Below, piece by piece: positions 20,444 to 32,126 of a DNA stretch of 64,000 bases. The stretch spans positions 62,001 to 126,000 of the forward strand of contig QXCR01000033.1 of assembly GCA_004380135.1 (NCBI GenBank). The letters are read 5' to 3'. The DNA is from Stemphylium vesicarium (Eukaryota; Ascomycota; Dothideomycetes; Pleosporales; Pleosporaceae). The notes beneath the pieces were generated by a model. It did no database searches, had not been told where the DNA came from, and saw only the letters and a list, made by a program, of their open reading frames with translations. Within the stretch, counting starts at the first letter, position 1, and every line of letters begins with the position of its first letter. Both the position numbers and the translations under genes were made by a program.

Positions 20444-22542
20444 ATTATCGGTTGCGCGGTCGGTTCGCGGATGCGCTGGCGACTATTTCGTTGGCGACCA
20501 CGTCACTGGGAGAGACGACGGAGCAGGTTGGCGGCCGAATATGCAAGCTGCGGGTCACTCTGGTGTAACGAGGAGGCTGCGCAAGGGAAGCGGTTAGTGG
20601 CATGCACCAAGTGCAGGCAGCTTGGGATGCAGCTAGCAACCTACGTGGGTAGCTGCGACCGAGAGCGGAGGCACACTGGGCCACAGAAGCCCAAGGAGTG
20701 GGTGCGAATTGGGGGGGGAGGGGGGGCGCACGCGAACTGCTCGTTACTGTTCGTTACTGCTCGTTAGTCAGTGCCGGTCGCCCTGGGGAAGGTGAGGGAG
20801 TTGCAAGTGCAGGTGCGCTCGTCGCACGGGGGGCAGGAGCGACGGACGCCTGGCCGAGGTGGCAGGCGCGACACACGCACACTCGCTCACACAGGCAGCG
20901 ACGAACGAGGAGAGGGTGGGAGTATTACTGTCCACGGCACGATACCGTGTGCGACGATGGCTGCTTCACCAGCTGTCTGTTGATTAGCCGTGGGACGATA
21001 TGCAGCCGGCGGCCAGGGAGTAGCAGTGGCAGCAGTAGGGCTTGAGTCAAGGGCGTTATTCGGGCGCAGGACAGGGTGTCGGTGTTGTCAATGGATTGAT
21101 TCTACTGCTTTGGTCGCGACGTTGGGGAAGCAGCCCAGTGGATGACGCGCCTGCCAATAGGAGCGCGAGGAGAAGATGGGCGTGGGAAGCTCTGAGCCCG
21201 AGGCGGGAGGAGCTTGGACGTTGGCGATAGTTTTCCTGTGACGGCCACGTTAAAACCGGCCATTCACATCCTGTGATCCGCACCAATTTCGGCCCGCGCC
21301 GAACCATTCTTCTGCTTCCATTCCAACTCTGACCCACCCTCACTAGAACTCCGCCTGCATTTCAGCCAGAAGAGCTTTGCCGTGCTGACCTCTTCATCTC
21401 GGACTCGCATCATAGCCACGGCCAGCCATGTCGTGAGAGCATGTCTGCAATTCCCCATACGCTAGTCGGCGATCCTGAGGCATGCGAGCCGTGTCAGCAG
21501 CTTTTCATTCGGCAGCCCTACGCAATCCCACGTTCAAACCGCCTGTGAGCCCGGACTCTAGACTCCACTACGATCTACCTCACATGTTTTCCTCTGCTAT
21601 TGGTAGACCCTCTTACTCGACACGATACCGTCATGCCGAGTCTAAACAGTTTGTGCTGACGCATATCTCCTCACCCACGCGGCACAGCAATCCGTTCCCC
21701 CCCAAGTCCAGGGTTTGCAGGTTTGCAGCTCTCCAGATTACTTTTTGCAGGAACGTGTGCTGTCCCCTTGCCCCTCCCAGCATTATCCTAGCCATCTGCC
21801 GACGTCAGTGGTAACGTTCTTGTTGGGCTCGATTGCATACAGCCTTGCTCTCAGCTTCACTATTCAACTCTGGATGACGTTGATGACAGCCACTCACGGC
21901 TCAGAACCTCACCGTTCATCTTTTCCTTGCTGAAGAATATTGCCGGTAGCCTATGAACTACGTGTCCATGTTCATGGTAGCAGGGTTGTAGATCAGTGCG
22001 TCAGCTTGAGTTGGGCCGACTGGACAGCTCATCGTGCAGAAGGACCCCCGGGTTCTGAGCACGTGCTGACCAGCTGTTAGTTCGATATTTCACGCAGCAT
22101 GATCCTGTACGTATTGAGTGACAGATGCGTAGTTCATGTAGCATGTGGGGGCCCGATGACTTCAACTTGGTCGACTATCCAGCTTCTCGGACCTATGGTG
22201 GCTGGTTTGTGATAATATTGCAAGGTTCACATATAATTGTGCGAGCTATACTACCACAACCATGTACACACCCTTCACCGGCAAGTCTCGAATTATCGTG
22301 AGGAAGCTGTGCTGTTCTGTTGTAACATGCAGTGCAAAATCTGACCACGGAGACGCCTTCTATCGCGGCTCTGTCATCCCATCTGGCACGAGTACGACTC
22401 TCTATAAGGGCCTCTCTCCACTTACCCTGCCTCCGATCGCCGAGAATCCTCCTGCCGTACTCGCCTGCGCGGTTCCAAGTGGCTCCTAGCATGCGTCGTG
22501 TAGCCTCCCTGTCAAAGGGTTGCCACATGACCCGGGACCCTT
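20444..22542. other. 2.1-kb gene-free region upstream of the NF-YB gene
   Basis: No coding frame with recognisable content was found. The left half is GC-rich and contains a G-run pair at 20711-20726 (eight G, A, seven G on the plus strand), which could form a G-quadruplex, and a tract of short Ser/Gly-type open frames. It probably holds a long 5' leader and promoter for the NF-YB gene plus the 3' flank of prefoldin-2. A non-coding RNA cannot be excluded. Confidence 0.5.
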
Positions 22543-23204
22543 CTATTGCCCAGGTTGCTGGACGACCTGAATGTTGTTCTTCTTCTGTTATGGCAAAGTC
22601 AGCTGTCCGTTCTCGTCCGGAAGCAAAGATCCAATGCAATATCCAAGATTGAAACACAAAATCCCACATACCTTCCACTTCTCCATCTCATCTTGCTTTG
22701 ACTTGTACTGCTTGACTAGCTCTTCTAGCGCCTTCTTGAGACCTTCTGAGTTAGTCTCCAGAATCGGCACGACCTCCTTGACTGTCCGCTCAGTCAGGAC
22801 GCCGTTGATCATGCGGAAGCATTTTCGGTCTCCTGAGAGCGGCTGCAGCGTTTCCAATACGAGTCTAATGTACGTCAGTATTGATCGTGAGGGGTTGATG
22901 TGACGAAGCGGTGTGCCGCTTGGGAAGAGAGCATGTCATGAAGGTATCAAATCCCGAGTTACGGAAGAAGCGGTGTGACAAAAGACAGAGGATCAGAAGT
23001 CATGCGTTATGCACAATCTTGTAACTTACTTGTGCTCTTCGGATTCTTGCTCGATGTCACCAATTTTGGAGGCGATAGTCTGTAGCATGTTTTTGTAATT
23101 CTGATAGTTTGTTTGAAGCTCTAGATCTTGTTAGAGGACGAAATCCATTTGAACTATCTGTTCACTGTACCCTGTTGCTTGTTCAGCTGCGCTTTGGACG
23201 CCAT
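22543..23204 (-). CDS. GIM4: prefoldin subunit 2 (GIM4)
   Basis: Four exons: 23171-23204, 23030-23120, 22672-22864 and 22543-22584; introns are 50, 165 and 87 nt. The product is 119 residues. It is a beta-type prefoldin: an N-terminal coiled coil (QLNKQQELQTNYQNYKNML), the hairpin region LQPLSGDRKCFRMINGVL, and a C-terminal coiled coil ending NNIQVVQQPGQ. Prefoldin hexamers pass nascent actin and tubulin to the CCT chaperonin. An apparent read-through of exon 3 into the third intron is not used; the conserved C-terminus is only obtained by splicing. It is divergent from CMC2. Confidence 0.93.
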
Positions 23205-23560
23205 GTTGGCTTTGGTGGTTGTGAGGCACTCGCTCTGGTTGCGGGGAACTCGGGGGAGAGAAAAAGATTATCGATGTCAACGCAGTGCAAACTACGCAGT
23301 CCAGGACTCTGTATTTGGAAATGGACCAAGTGAAGTCGAATGACTAATCTAGTCAGAGGCTCAGAAGTGTTGACGCAGCGCGGTGTTGGAGTGCAAGACC
23401 GAGGAAGGTGCGCTCGGACGTAGTTCACGAGATCTTCTGCGATTCGTCCATAGATCGAATTGCATCTCCAACTTCAACATCTACGCCACCACGACGCTGC
23501 ACAATCTACACCCACCACGATAGCTGCTCCCTCGGCCACATCTAATCCTGCGCGTCCATC
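23205..23560. promoter_or_regulatory. bidirectional promoter region, GIM4/CMC2
   Basis: This 356-bp interval lies between divergent start codons and holds no coding frame of note. Promoter function is inferred from arrangement. Confidence 0.5.
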
Positions 23561-23865
23561 ATGCATCCCCATCTCCACACCGAAGACGTCCAGAAGAGTG
23601 CGCCTCTCCCTACTGTCCCGCAGACCCCGCCCCAGCTAACACATGCACCCACCCAGGCTGCGCAGATGTCGTCGCGGCTCTAGAGGAATGCCATGCTCAG
23701 GGCTTCCTCTGGAAGATGACCGGAAATTGCACCGACGCCAAACACAAAGTAAACATGTGCCTGCGCGGCATTCGACTTGAGCGCACGCGCCAGAACCGCG
23801 AGGCCGCCAAGGAGAAGAGGGAAAGGATACAGAAGGTGTGGAAGGAATTGGATGAGAATAAATGA
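23561..23865 (+). CDS. CMC2: COX assembly mitochondrial protein 2 (twin CX9C)
   Basis: Two exons, 23561-23597 and 23657-23865, with a 59-nt intron whose branch site is GCTAAC. The product is 81 residues. It starts MHPHLHTEDVQKS and has two CX9C motifs: CADVVAALEEC and CTDAKHKVNMC. These form the disulfide-bonded helical hairpin imported into the mitochondrial intermembrane space by Mia40. Cmc2 supports cytochrome c oxidase assembly. The 5' splice site is GTGCGC, weaker than its neighbours. The gene is too short and split to appear as one open frame. Confidence 0.92.
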
Positions 23866-24122
23866 ACGTGGGGCTAGGATCGTGTACATATGGGAGAGAA
23901 GGAGGACGTAGGAACAAGATCACAACAGGTGAAGCATTGGAAAAGGAGTTCTGGACGACTTTCTTAGAGGATCATTCAGCCTCTCTGTATTATATGGGCA
24001 AAGGGAATCTAGGCGTCATGGGAGCGAGTACGATATGGGATGGGTGGAATCTCCATAAGATTACATGGCTAGGGCTAGCGATCGTGCTGCAGCCAAAAGG
24101 GAGCCTTCGATTCTAATAAACG

Positions 24123-25508
24123 CTACTCATCATCCGAGTCTCCGCTAGATCTAGCAGCTACTGGGGTTGTGCCAGCCAAAGGTGTAGTACCCAGGCTATC
24201 TAGTCCTCTCTCCGTGATCAGTCTGCCTCCTCCCTCCATACCATTTGCAGGTAACGCTGGAAGCCCAGATTCCTGGCGTAACTCCTCGTACTCCTCGCCT
24301 GTCTTCTGCAACTGTTCTTGGAGGTACTTCTTCCGTTCCTCGATCCTTGTGTTGTCGTCCTTGAGATCTTGCATCTTTTGTAAAATCAAATCCTTTCTCT
24401 GCTTCTTGGCCTGTATATCGATTGTGAGACCCTCGAGCACCTCATCCAAGTCAGGTAGAGGGGTGATGCGTGGTGGTGTTTTGGTGCCATCTTCCTCGTC
24501 CTCAATCTTCTGGCCGTATCTTCCCGCGCGTGCTTGAGCTGCGGCAAACGCAATATTCCTCTCTTCATCAGAGTCGCCAGATCCGTCGTCTCCTGACGAG
24601 CCCTCGGCGTCATTGATGAGCTCTGCCATTTCCGCACGCCGTCGCCGCTGCGCCTCCTTCTCTGACTTGCGACCCAGGGATATCTTGCCATCCTCCACGA
24701 AATCGTCAAAACCTTCCGCTATGTCTTCGTCGTCATGGATCAAGCGCGTCTCTCCCCACTTCTCCTTCGGTCGAAGAGAGATCTCATTCCTGTGCTGCCG
24801 GAAGTCGTCGTCTCCCTGGTCATCAGATGCCCAGGCTCGATCCTCATCGTCGAGCGCATTTTCCTCATGCGCCAATCGTCTTCTCCGCGCCTTCTTTTCT
24901 CGTATCTCGGCTTCTGTGGGGATTGCAGATGATGTCTCTAGCGACGCGACAGGTCCAAACTTGGACGCAATATCGAGCGCGCGACTCTCCTCTTCCTCGT
25001 CCCCAGACGCTTTTAGATCCTTGGGTGTCGATGGGGTCGAATTCCGCAGTTCGGCAATGTAGTCCTTGCTGTATTCGGTCGGTTTGGCGGTTTCTGATAC
25101 GAGGGGCGAGCGAGCCCGTAATTGCGCGCTCTTCTCTAACGCTATGCGACTGAGGTTCGCCTTCTTTGGGGTCACGACCGCAGCTTCGCTCGATTCGTCG
25201 CCATCGTTCGCCTCTTCTCCCGCACCAAAGGATATTCTCAGTGAGGAGCGCTTCTTCGCTTTTCCAAGCGCAGGCCGCTTAACGACTACAGGGCCAGTTA
25301 GCACGGAGCCTTCGCCAGCTTTCAGATTGGCCTGGAGAGGTTCGCTGCGAGTTTCCCCAACGTCAGAAAGGCTGGTAATTGCGACAAGTTGTGACTGACA
25401 TGTAGGCTTCTGCACTTCGCTCTGCGAGTTGTTCGCGCTCTCGGCAGAATCGTCGTCATCGTAGCTGCCAATCTTGCGCGCAACACGCGCGGAGCCTGAT
25501 CGCTTCAT
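24123..25508 (-). CDS. NTR2: NTR2-like spliceosome disassembly factor
   Basis: A 461-residue frame beginning MKRSGSARVARKIGS. Recognisable features are the KKRSSLRISFGAGE block near the N-terminus and the EKWGETRLIHDDEDIAEGF segment. A long charged region with coiled-coil potential follows (KKQRKDLILQKMQDLKDDN). This order is typical of fungal nineteen-complex-related protein 2, which works with Ntr1 and Prp43 to release the intron lariat. I see no convincing intron; a GTCAGT...GCAG pair near 25400 would break the frame. The gene is divergent from SmG, 286 bp away. Assignment rests on family resemblance and the charged architecture, so a looser 'GCFC/NTR2-domain protein' is the safe name. Confidence 0.75.
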   Translation of the reverse strand: MKRSGSARVARKIGSYDDDDSAESANNSQSEVQKPTCQSQLVAITSLSDVGETRSEPLQANLKAGEGSVLTGPVVVKRPALGKAKKRSSLRISFGAGEEANDGDESSEAAVVTPKKANLSRIALEKSAQLRARSPLVSETAKPTEYSKDYIAELRNSTPSTPKDLKASGDEEEESRALDIASKFGPVASLETSSAIPTEAEIREKKARRRRLAHEENALDDEDRAWASDDQGDDDFRQHRNEISLRPKEKWGETRLIHDDEDIAEGFDDFVEDGKISLGRKSEKEAQRRRRAEMAELINDAEGSSGDDGSGDSDEERNIAFAAAQARAGRYGQKIEDEEDGTKTPPRITPLPDLDEVLEGLTIDIQAKKQRKDLILQKMQDLKDDNTRIEERKKYLQEQLQKTGEEYEELRQESGLPALPANGMEGGGRLITERGLDSLGTTPLAGTTPVAARSSGDSDDE

Positions 25509-25794
25509 GTCGGGAGTTATGATGTGATATATGTGTATTATGTCCGTAACGTGAAGTTCGTGGGACTGTAGAGGAAGGCACACTGTCGCGCTCACATGTC
25601 GCTGCTACCGCCTGAGCACGGGCCCTCCGCAAAAAGCCCTAGAGCTATCCCACCATGCGCAACATTGCTCTTGCCCGTGAACACCACGCGCGACCTTAGC
25701 TTACACACGACCACCACGAGCGTAACCACTTTCAGAAGCCGCACGAAACTTGCATAGTAATTCCGAAGCTTACAGCCAGATCTTCGCCGTCAAG
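25509..25794. promoter_or_regulatory. bidirectional promoter region, NTR2/SmG
   Basis: This 286-bp gap is between divergent starts of two splicing genes. A shared promoter would allow co-expression; this is inferred only from position. Confidence 0.5.
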
Positions 25795-26204
25795 ATGCCT
25801 CAAGCACAGCCCGAACTCAAGAAGGTGAGTGCAGTAGTACGCCGAAAGAAGTTACCTCTTCCTAACCTCGTCAAGTATCTCGAGAAGCGCGTTCTCGTAC
25901 AGCTCAATGGCAGTCGCAAAGTCATGGGTATCCTCCGTGGGTACGACGTATGTATATCCTGCCTTCACTTTCTTTATACCAAGCTAACTTTGCGCAGGTC
26001 TACCTGAACATCGTGCTCGACGAGGCACTGGAGGAGAAGGCAGGCGGTGAAAAGACGCGCATCGGTATGGTCGTCATTCGAGGAAACGCCGTGGTCATGC
26101 TCGAAGTATGAACTCTTTTCTCCCTCTCACATGAGAACAATACCTAACAGTATCCGCAGGCCCTTGACCGTATCAACCAGGACGTCCCCAAGATCGGACG
26201 ATAA
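25795..26204 (+). CDS. SMX2: small nuclear ribonucleoprotein G (SmG)
   Basis: Four exons: 25795-25824, 25876-25947, 25998-26105 and 26160-26204, with three introns of 51, 50 and 54 nt. The product is 84 residues. The Sm fold is visible: Sm1 with KRVLVQLNGSRKVMGILRGYD and VYLNIVLDEALEE, and Sm2 with IGMVVIRGNAVVMLEAL. SmG is part of the heptameric ring on U1, U2, U4 and U5 snRNAs. More than a third of the gene is intron, a striking density for such a small protein. Confidence 0.95.
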
Positions 26205-26692
26205 GAGCCTCTATTTGGCCGCAACGAGCACACGAAATCGGCGGTACATCGGACGAGCGCAAGAACGAGGCAAGCCGGCAGATCATGGGGGCATTACAAG
26301 GCGCATTTGGCGTTTGAGGCGCAAATCACTTCACGGGTATGCCTCACCAGGCCCTTTTCCACTGCCCGCCTACCCCGAATTTACATCTACGGAGGACATT
26401 ATCAAGCGGAACATCTATGTTGACAAACTTCATATCTGCAGGGCTACATAGTACCCATATGATACCACTTTTGGGAATCTCTCAATGAGCATTTGGGGGC
26501 GGAGTTGGATCTGAGCAAAAATGGTCGATAGAAAACACAAGTGCGAAGGCCTCCACCCATTACTATCATCAGCATCAAAATCAAAGAATCCAACAGCTCG
26601 CAGTTCATTATCCCGAGAGATGCTCAGTTTCAAATAGGTTCAGTACGCTTCAGATTGGGATTATTGACGATTGGACATGACTAAGACTTGGT
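26205..26692. other. convergent 3' flanks of SmG and the APH-type gene
   Basis: This 488-bp interval has no recognisable coding content; the short frames here are not conserved-looking. Confidence 0.6.
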
Positions 26693-27995
26693 CTACAACT
26701 TGGCCTTTTGGTGGTCCCTCTTGTATTCCTGCACCAGGTCCCATGCAATCTCCGCATACGGCTTCATCATGTTTGCGTACGTCTGCGCCTGCGCACTGCT
26801 CGCCTGCCTAAGGGCGTATCTGGCCGCAATGCCCTGCATAATGATCGTGTTCCTGTACGTACTAAACGCATCACCCCAGGTAGAGTCCGGTCGGGGGTCC
26901 CAGCCGGCTACCTCGGAGTACCAGGCAATCAGCTGTTCCTTGGTAGGCAAACCAGGTGTAGCACCCGGCTGGAAGCCCTTGTGCGCGCGACCAATCGACG
27001 CGGCCGTCTCATTAGAAGCCGTAACATAGGGAGACAAAACGTTGTTCAGATCCGACAGCGGGTGTCCGATGGTGCTCATTTCCCAGTCCAGAATGCCAAT
27101 GACACGGGGCTCTGTCTTGTGGAAAACAACATTGTCAATCTTGTAGTCGCCGTGGACGAAAGTCGCGCGGTCCTTGGGCTGCGTCTTTTCGTTTTTGAAA
27201 AACTCAACCATTTCGTCTTGATGCGGGATCTTTCCGACGGGCTCGCCGGTCTCCTTGTCCTTGGCGGAGGCTTGGGACTGACAGATTGTGTTGAAGGTTG
27301 CGAGCTGGCGGTTGTAGAAGCCTGAGTTCTTACCGTAGGAAGCGAGGTTTACGGAAGCAGGGGCGACGCGGTGGAATTTCGCCAGAGTAGTAATGGCGGA
27401 GTGCCACCTAGAGGATTTCTTGTTAGTACAAGTTCTGTAATTATGTAATGTTTGGGGGACTCGCACATCTGTGTTCGTTCCTCGGGTGTGACATCAGGGA
27501 TAGCGGGATCTTCGAAGATGCGGCCATCGAGGAAGTCCATGATGTAGAAGTCGGTGCCAATGACCTTTTCGTCTTGACAGAGACATAGTGCCCGCGGGAC
27601 TGGGACGTCCGTCTTCTCCAGCGCATGTATGATGCGGTATTCGCGGTCGACTTTATGCGCAGTCTTTCGGACAGTAAGTCAGCTCATGTCTGACCGTGTT
27701 GAACATGGGATTGTAGTAGTGTACCTTTGAGAGGAGCTGACCCGGAGGCTTCTTCCTCAGCACATATTTCTTGCCATCCTTGTCCGTCAACTGATACGTC
27801 GGATTCGACTGTCCGTATCCAAACTGCATTTTCGCATTAGCATCCCATTTAACTTACTCTCAGCTCCGTACTCAAGCTCGCAGAGGATATACATACCTGC
27901 TTCACATCCACAGGGACCTTGATTTCGGGTACATTCTCGGAAATGTACCGTTCAAGAGACGCTATGTCAATGGGCTGCCGTACGTTGCCGGCCAT
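26693..27995 (-). CDS. APH-family phosphotransferase (ACAD10/11 N-terminal-domain-like)
   Basis: Four exons: 27897-27995, 27725-27823, 27477-27663 and 26693-27417; introns are 59-73 nt. The product is 369 residues and ends KAKL. The aminoglycoside-phosphotransferase fold is shown by QFGYGQSNPTYQL with RKKPPGQLL (nucleotide loop and lysine), FVHGDYKIDNVVFH (catalytic Asp) and ILDWEMSTIGHPLSDL (metal-binding Asp). This arrangement matches the kinase-like domain of mammalian ACAD10/11, which phosphorylates 4-hydroxyacyl-CoA; here it stands alone without the dehydrogenase domain. In fungi such proteins are usually peroxisomal or mitochondrial; the C-terminal AKL could be a PTS1-like peroxisomal signal. 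Substrate is not known from sequence. Confidence 0.87.
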
Positions 27996-29137
27996 GTTGG
28001 GATGGTTTGGGGAGTGCGCATGGTGGGCGCGCGCGGAGTGATGTAGCTGGTGCGGTTGTCCATCACCGACGATGGGCCTCGGCAATTCTGGAACTTGGAG
28101 CGGGTGTGGCTCGGCGAGTCGGGAACAGCTGCACCTCCGCAGTGAGGTCGGTCGAGACTCGAGACGATTATGTGCACTGAGAGGGATGTAGACGTGATTC
28201 ACTATAGATATAGATATTTTTGACATTGTTCTACATTGAACAGTCTACATAAAGCGATGCCCACACTCTCAGAAGGATTGTTTTTGTGGACTCGACCTGA
28301 AACATGGGTGCTTTTAGTAGCTTCTGTGACATGGCACAAAAAAGTGCCTTCTTTCACCCAAATTGATACCTCAATTCGTCGCACAACTACCTGCTCCAGC
28401 ACATACTCCATGCTAGAATTAAGACCGCCCCCGGGCCGTTTCGCTCACGTGCCCACGCGTTTACGCACAAGCATGTTCGGGACGCAGGGGCCAGTATGCG
28501 GGTCAGTAGACAAGGGCATGGCTCCGACTTCATAGTGCGGCTCGATAAATCGAAAACTGTTATTTTGCCCGTAGACGGTCGGTCGAGCAGATGAGTAGCG
28601 GCCTGGGGAGATTTAGATGCGACCTGATGTCCTACAGTTCCAGTACGGGTTTGGACAAAGGTCATCTTGCGAAACCCCTGAGGTCTCACAGTACTCGATC
28701 CGTTTTTCAGTATACGCATGGGAGACGATCTGTTTGTCATGCAAAATGACTACACGGTTGCTGTGGCGCTAGACTTTATTGTTTTTCGTCGGTCCCAGGG
28801 ATCCATAGTTACTGCTGCGCAATGCCGTCAGGTACCACAATCTGCGCGACGTGACTTGAATGTCCAGAAATTGTAGAGACGGTGACAGAGCAAGTCTTGT
28901 CGGAAGGGAACGGACGAATATACATGTTGCGTGAAGAATAGGAGAATCAGAGTCCCCCTGAAGGTGATGATCGTAATTCATTGGGCAGCGGTCGGTTAAA
29001 TAATCACGCTTTACTCTCGCTCATGACCTAGCCGTCGGGACCCCTGCAGTCCCTCTTATCAAAACAAACACCTTCCTTAGTCCTACCTGCCGTGTGATAC
29101 TCGGATCAGGTCTACCCTGCCAACAAGACGGTTCGGC
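27996..29137. other. 1.1-kb divergent intergenic region
   Basis: This lies between the starts of the APH-type gene and the CLIP-like gene. A short TATAGATATAGATAT tract is at 28203-28217. No gene was recognised. Confidence 0.55.
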
Positions 29138-31561
29138 ATGGCCTTCCCGCATACTCCCAGACGCCTTGGGGCGCGACCTGCACTCCACCCCACTGCCTCA
29201 TCGCCGAACCTGCAAGCCGCGAGCAGGAACATCGCACGACAAGCCTCCCTCTCAGCACTAGTAGGAGCCGGCGGCTCGCCATCAACCAGAATGGGCGCAG
29301 ACGGGCAGGACATCGATATTGGCGACACGGTAGATGTGCCGGGCGGCATGGTTGGTGTCGTCAAGTTCGTGGGGAGCATCCGTGGTAAACAGGGAGTCTT
29401 TGCCGGAGTCGAACTGAGCAGAGAGTATGCGGCGCGGGGAAAGAATGACGGCGCGGTAGATGGGTACGCATCCACTTTATCAACATGCATGCGCATATAC
29501 TAATGGTCCTGCAGCACGCAATACTTCGATACGTCGGTCCCAGGCTCTGGCATCTTCCTGCCAGTACATCGCGCCCAGAAACGGGCCTCAGGAGGCTCGT
29601 CCGACTTCGCTCCCGAACCCGTGACGCCTTCGTATCATAACTTTAGTCTGTCTACCATGGAGAAGCCCAGCTTCAGCCCCGATACACCCTCCATGTCAAA
29701 GTCACAGTTCTCTCAGTCCGTCGGGCCTGGTACCCGCACCACCAGTCCTCAGGCCAAATCCAACCTCGGCCGCTCTTTCGCACGCCCTGAATCGCCATAT
29801 CGCCAGAAGCCAGGCCTGAGTGCAACGCCCGCAAGGAACGGCGCACGCACGCCCTCTGGCTTCTCCAAGAGCGCAATTGGCGCACCACCACGCTTCGCAA
29901 GCCCGGCCCCTCCTCGATATGCAAGTCCTGCCCCGAGGGCTCCTCCTCTACAGAAACCACGAACACCCGGTCCCCATCAACGATCGTATTCGCGAAGCAG
30001 CTCCCGCATCGGCCATCAGGATACCATTGACGAAGATAACGAGACAACACCAGTCGGCGCATCACGCACCAGCAATGATTCCATAACCAGCTACAAACAA
30101 CGCCGGCCGGGCTCTAGGTCGGGCTCTCGGCTAGGCTCAGCCCCCAACGAAGAGGTGCAGCGGCTACAGGCGCTTTTGGAAGAGCGGGAAAGGCAACTAA
30201 AGGAGCAGGCTTCTTCGTTGAGCGAAATGGAGGCAAGCCTGTCTGAGATCCAGAGCTTGATACCAGAAGATGGCATGGACATGGGATCAGTCCATGGCAG
30301 CAGCGAGCCCACTGATGTAGCGCAACTACGAGCACTTCTCCGAGAGAAGAACGATAAGATCGCCATGCTCACGTCTGAGTTCGACGCACATCGCTCCGAC
30401 TTCCGAAGTACCATCGATACCCTCGAGCTAGCCAGCACCGAGACCGAGCGCGTATACGAGAAGAAGGTGGAGGAGTTGACCGAAGAGCTACGGGAATACC
30501 AGTCTCGTAGCGACGATGTTGAGACTGTCGCTATGCAGTTGAAGCAACTCGAGGAGCTTGTACAAGAGCTGGAAGAAGGCTTGGAAGATGCACGGAGAGG
30601 TGAAGCCGAGGCCCGAGGCGAGGTCGAGTTCCTCAGGGGAGAAGTCGAGCGTGGCCGGTCAGAACTTCGTCGCGAGCGCGAGAAGGCTGCGGCGGCTCTA
30701 AAGGGCGCGGGTGCCATGGTCGATACACCTTCCGGCCCCGGACAAAGAGAAGTCGAACAACGCGATGATGAGATCCGAGGTCTCAAGGCCATTATCCACT
30801 CCTTGAGCTCTGGTGGTGGCGAAGACCGTGTTCGCTCACCTATATCAGGCCAAGGCTCTTCTGTGGACGCTGATGAGCTCCAGGCCGCAAAAGCAGATGC
30901 CGAGCGCCTTGAGCGCGAGAAAGAGGAGCTCCGTGGTCTCGTAGAACGCAAAGCGTACAGAGAAGAAGAGTTGGAGCGCGAACTCGAGAAGCTCAGAAGC
31001 CAACTCGGTCTCACTGAGCAACGCGACAGCATGATCAGCAACGGCATGTCTGAGCTGACAGCCACACAAGAGAAGCCCTCAGAACGCGACTCCAAAGACA
31101 CAATCATGAACTGGCGCGAGCCATCACAAAACTCTCGGCGCGACACCCCTCCCGCCCTCGCCGTAATGCCCGAGTCCGACGGTCGCTCCTCAGCCAACAG
31201 CAGCCACCTGTGGTGCGAAATCTGCGAGACAGGCGGCCACGACATTCTCAACTGCTCCGCCATGGGCGGCGACGCATCATCCTATTCCCAAGTCGACGAC
31301 GCCATGCTCAACGACAAAGACGCCGTCATCGAGGGTCTCCGCGGTCTCTCCGTCTCCGACCGCCGCCCTTCTATCCTCAGCCCCTCAAAGCCACCCGGCA
31401 GCGCCCCGACCGCCCCCCTCCCCACCCCATCTTTCAACGACGCAAATGCTGACCTCGTTCCGCCCAAGGGCGCGGCTATCGCTGACCCTGATAAATGGTG
31501 CGCGTTGTGCGAAAGCGAGGGTCATGATGTTACGGCTTGCCCTAACGAAGACGCTTTTTAG
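29138..31561 (+). CDS. CLIP-170-like CAP-Gly microtubule plus-end protein
   Basis: Two exons, 29138-29463 and 29515-31561, with a 51-nt intron (branch ACTAAT). The product is 790 residues. One CAP-Gly domain lies at about residues 55-120 (GDTVDVPGGMVGVVKFVG, FAGVELS, then QYFDT after the intron). It is followed by a Ser/Pro-rich basic region, a long coiled coil at about 270-630, and two CCHC-like zinc knuckles near the C-terminus (WCEICETGGHDILNC and WCALCESEGHDVTAC). This is the layout of fungal Tip1/Bik1/CLIP-170 proteins, which bind growing microtubule ends through CAP-Gly and recruit dynein-dynactin partners through the knuckles. Two knuckles, as in vertebrate CLIP-170, rather than one as in yeast Bik1, is worth noting. 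Confidence 0.93.
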
Positions 31562-32126
31562 ATTTCGTTCCCCCCTTTGGAGTGGTAGATGTTTTGTCAT
31601 AATGTATTGTGGGGGTGTGGTATAAGAGAAGGGTTTTTTTTTCACGAATCGTCACGTTTAGTTTGGAAGAGAGAGGAAGGGAACAGAGACAGACACATAG
31701 ACATAACATACAGAGTGATGGGTGAGGAGAGACAGACAGAAGGACGTGACAGCGGGGGCATTTACGCGGAGAAACTTGTGTTATTTTGCGCCTCAGTTTT
31801 TGTTTTTGTTTTTTGAAAGAAGAAAGCGTATGATATCCCTAAATCCCACTCTAACTCCATAACTCTATTCTACCTTTTATTTTGTGTTAACTTTCCGTCT
31901 TTGACTTGTAAACTTACACCCCCTTCCTGCACGAGCTCTGCTCAACACAAACCATGGTAAATCTAGTACTTTACGCCCCTTCGACATGCAAAGACATCAC
32001 ATCAGAACAAAACCAAGTTTCCAGAATACGAAAAAAAAGTATACATTTTACAAATCACATCACCAGATTTTTAAGTTCCGGATATCACAACAACGCCTGA
32101 AAACACCCATTATCAATGCTCCTAGA
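31562..32126. other. convergent 3' flanks of CLIP and KRE33
   Basis: This 565-bp interval is A/T-rich with T- and A-tracts that fit mRNA 3' processing signals. No coding content was seen. Confidence 0.6.

Noticed and set aside
22193..22678. 161-codon minus-strand frame overlapping the prefoldin-2 3' end
   Set aside because: It is read-through of an intron and 3' flank in another frame; the conserved prefoldin C-terminus is obtained only by splicing to 22584-22543.
25340..25410. Possible intron in NTR2 (GTCAGT...GCAG)
   Set aside because: Removing it changes the frame and leads to an early stop, while the uninterrupted frame continues normally.
30091..31263. A 390-codon minus-strand frame opposite the CLIP-like gene
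   Set aside because: Ser/Arg-rich shadow of the Glu/Arg-rich coiled coil on the plus strand; no domain.
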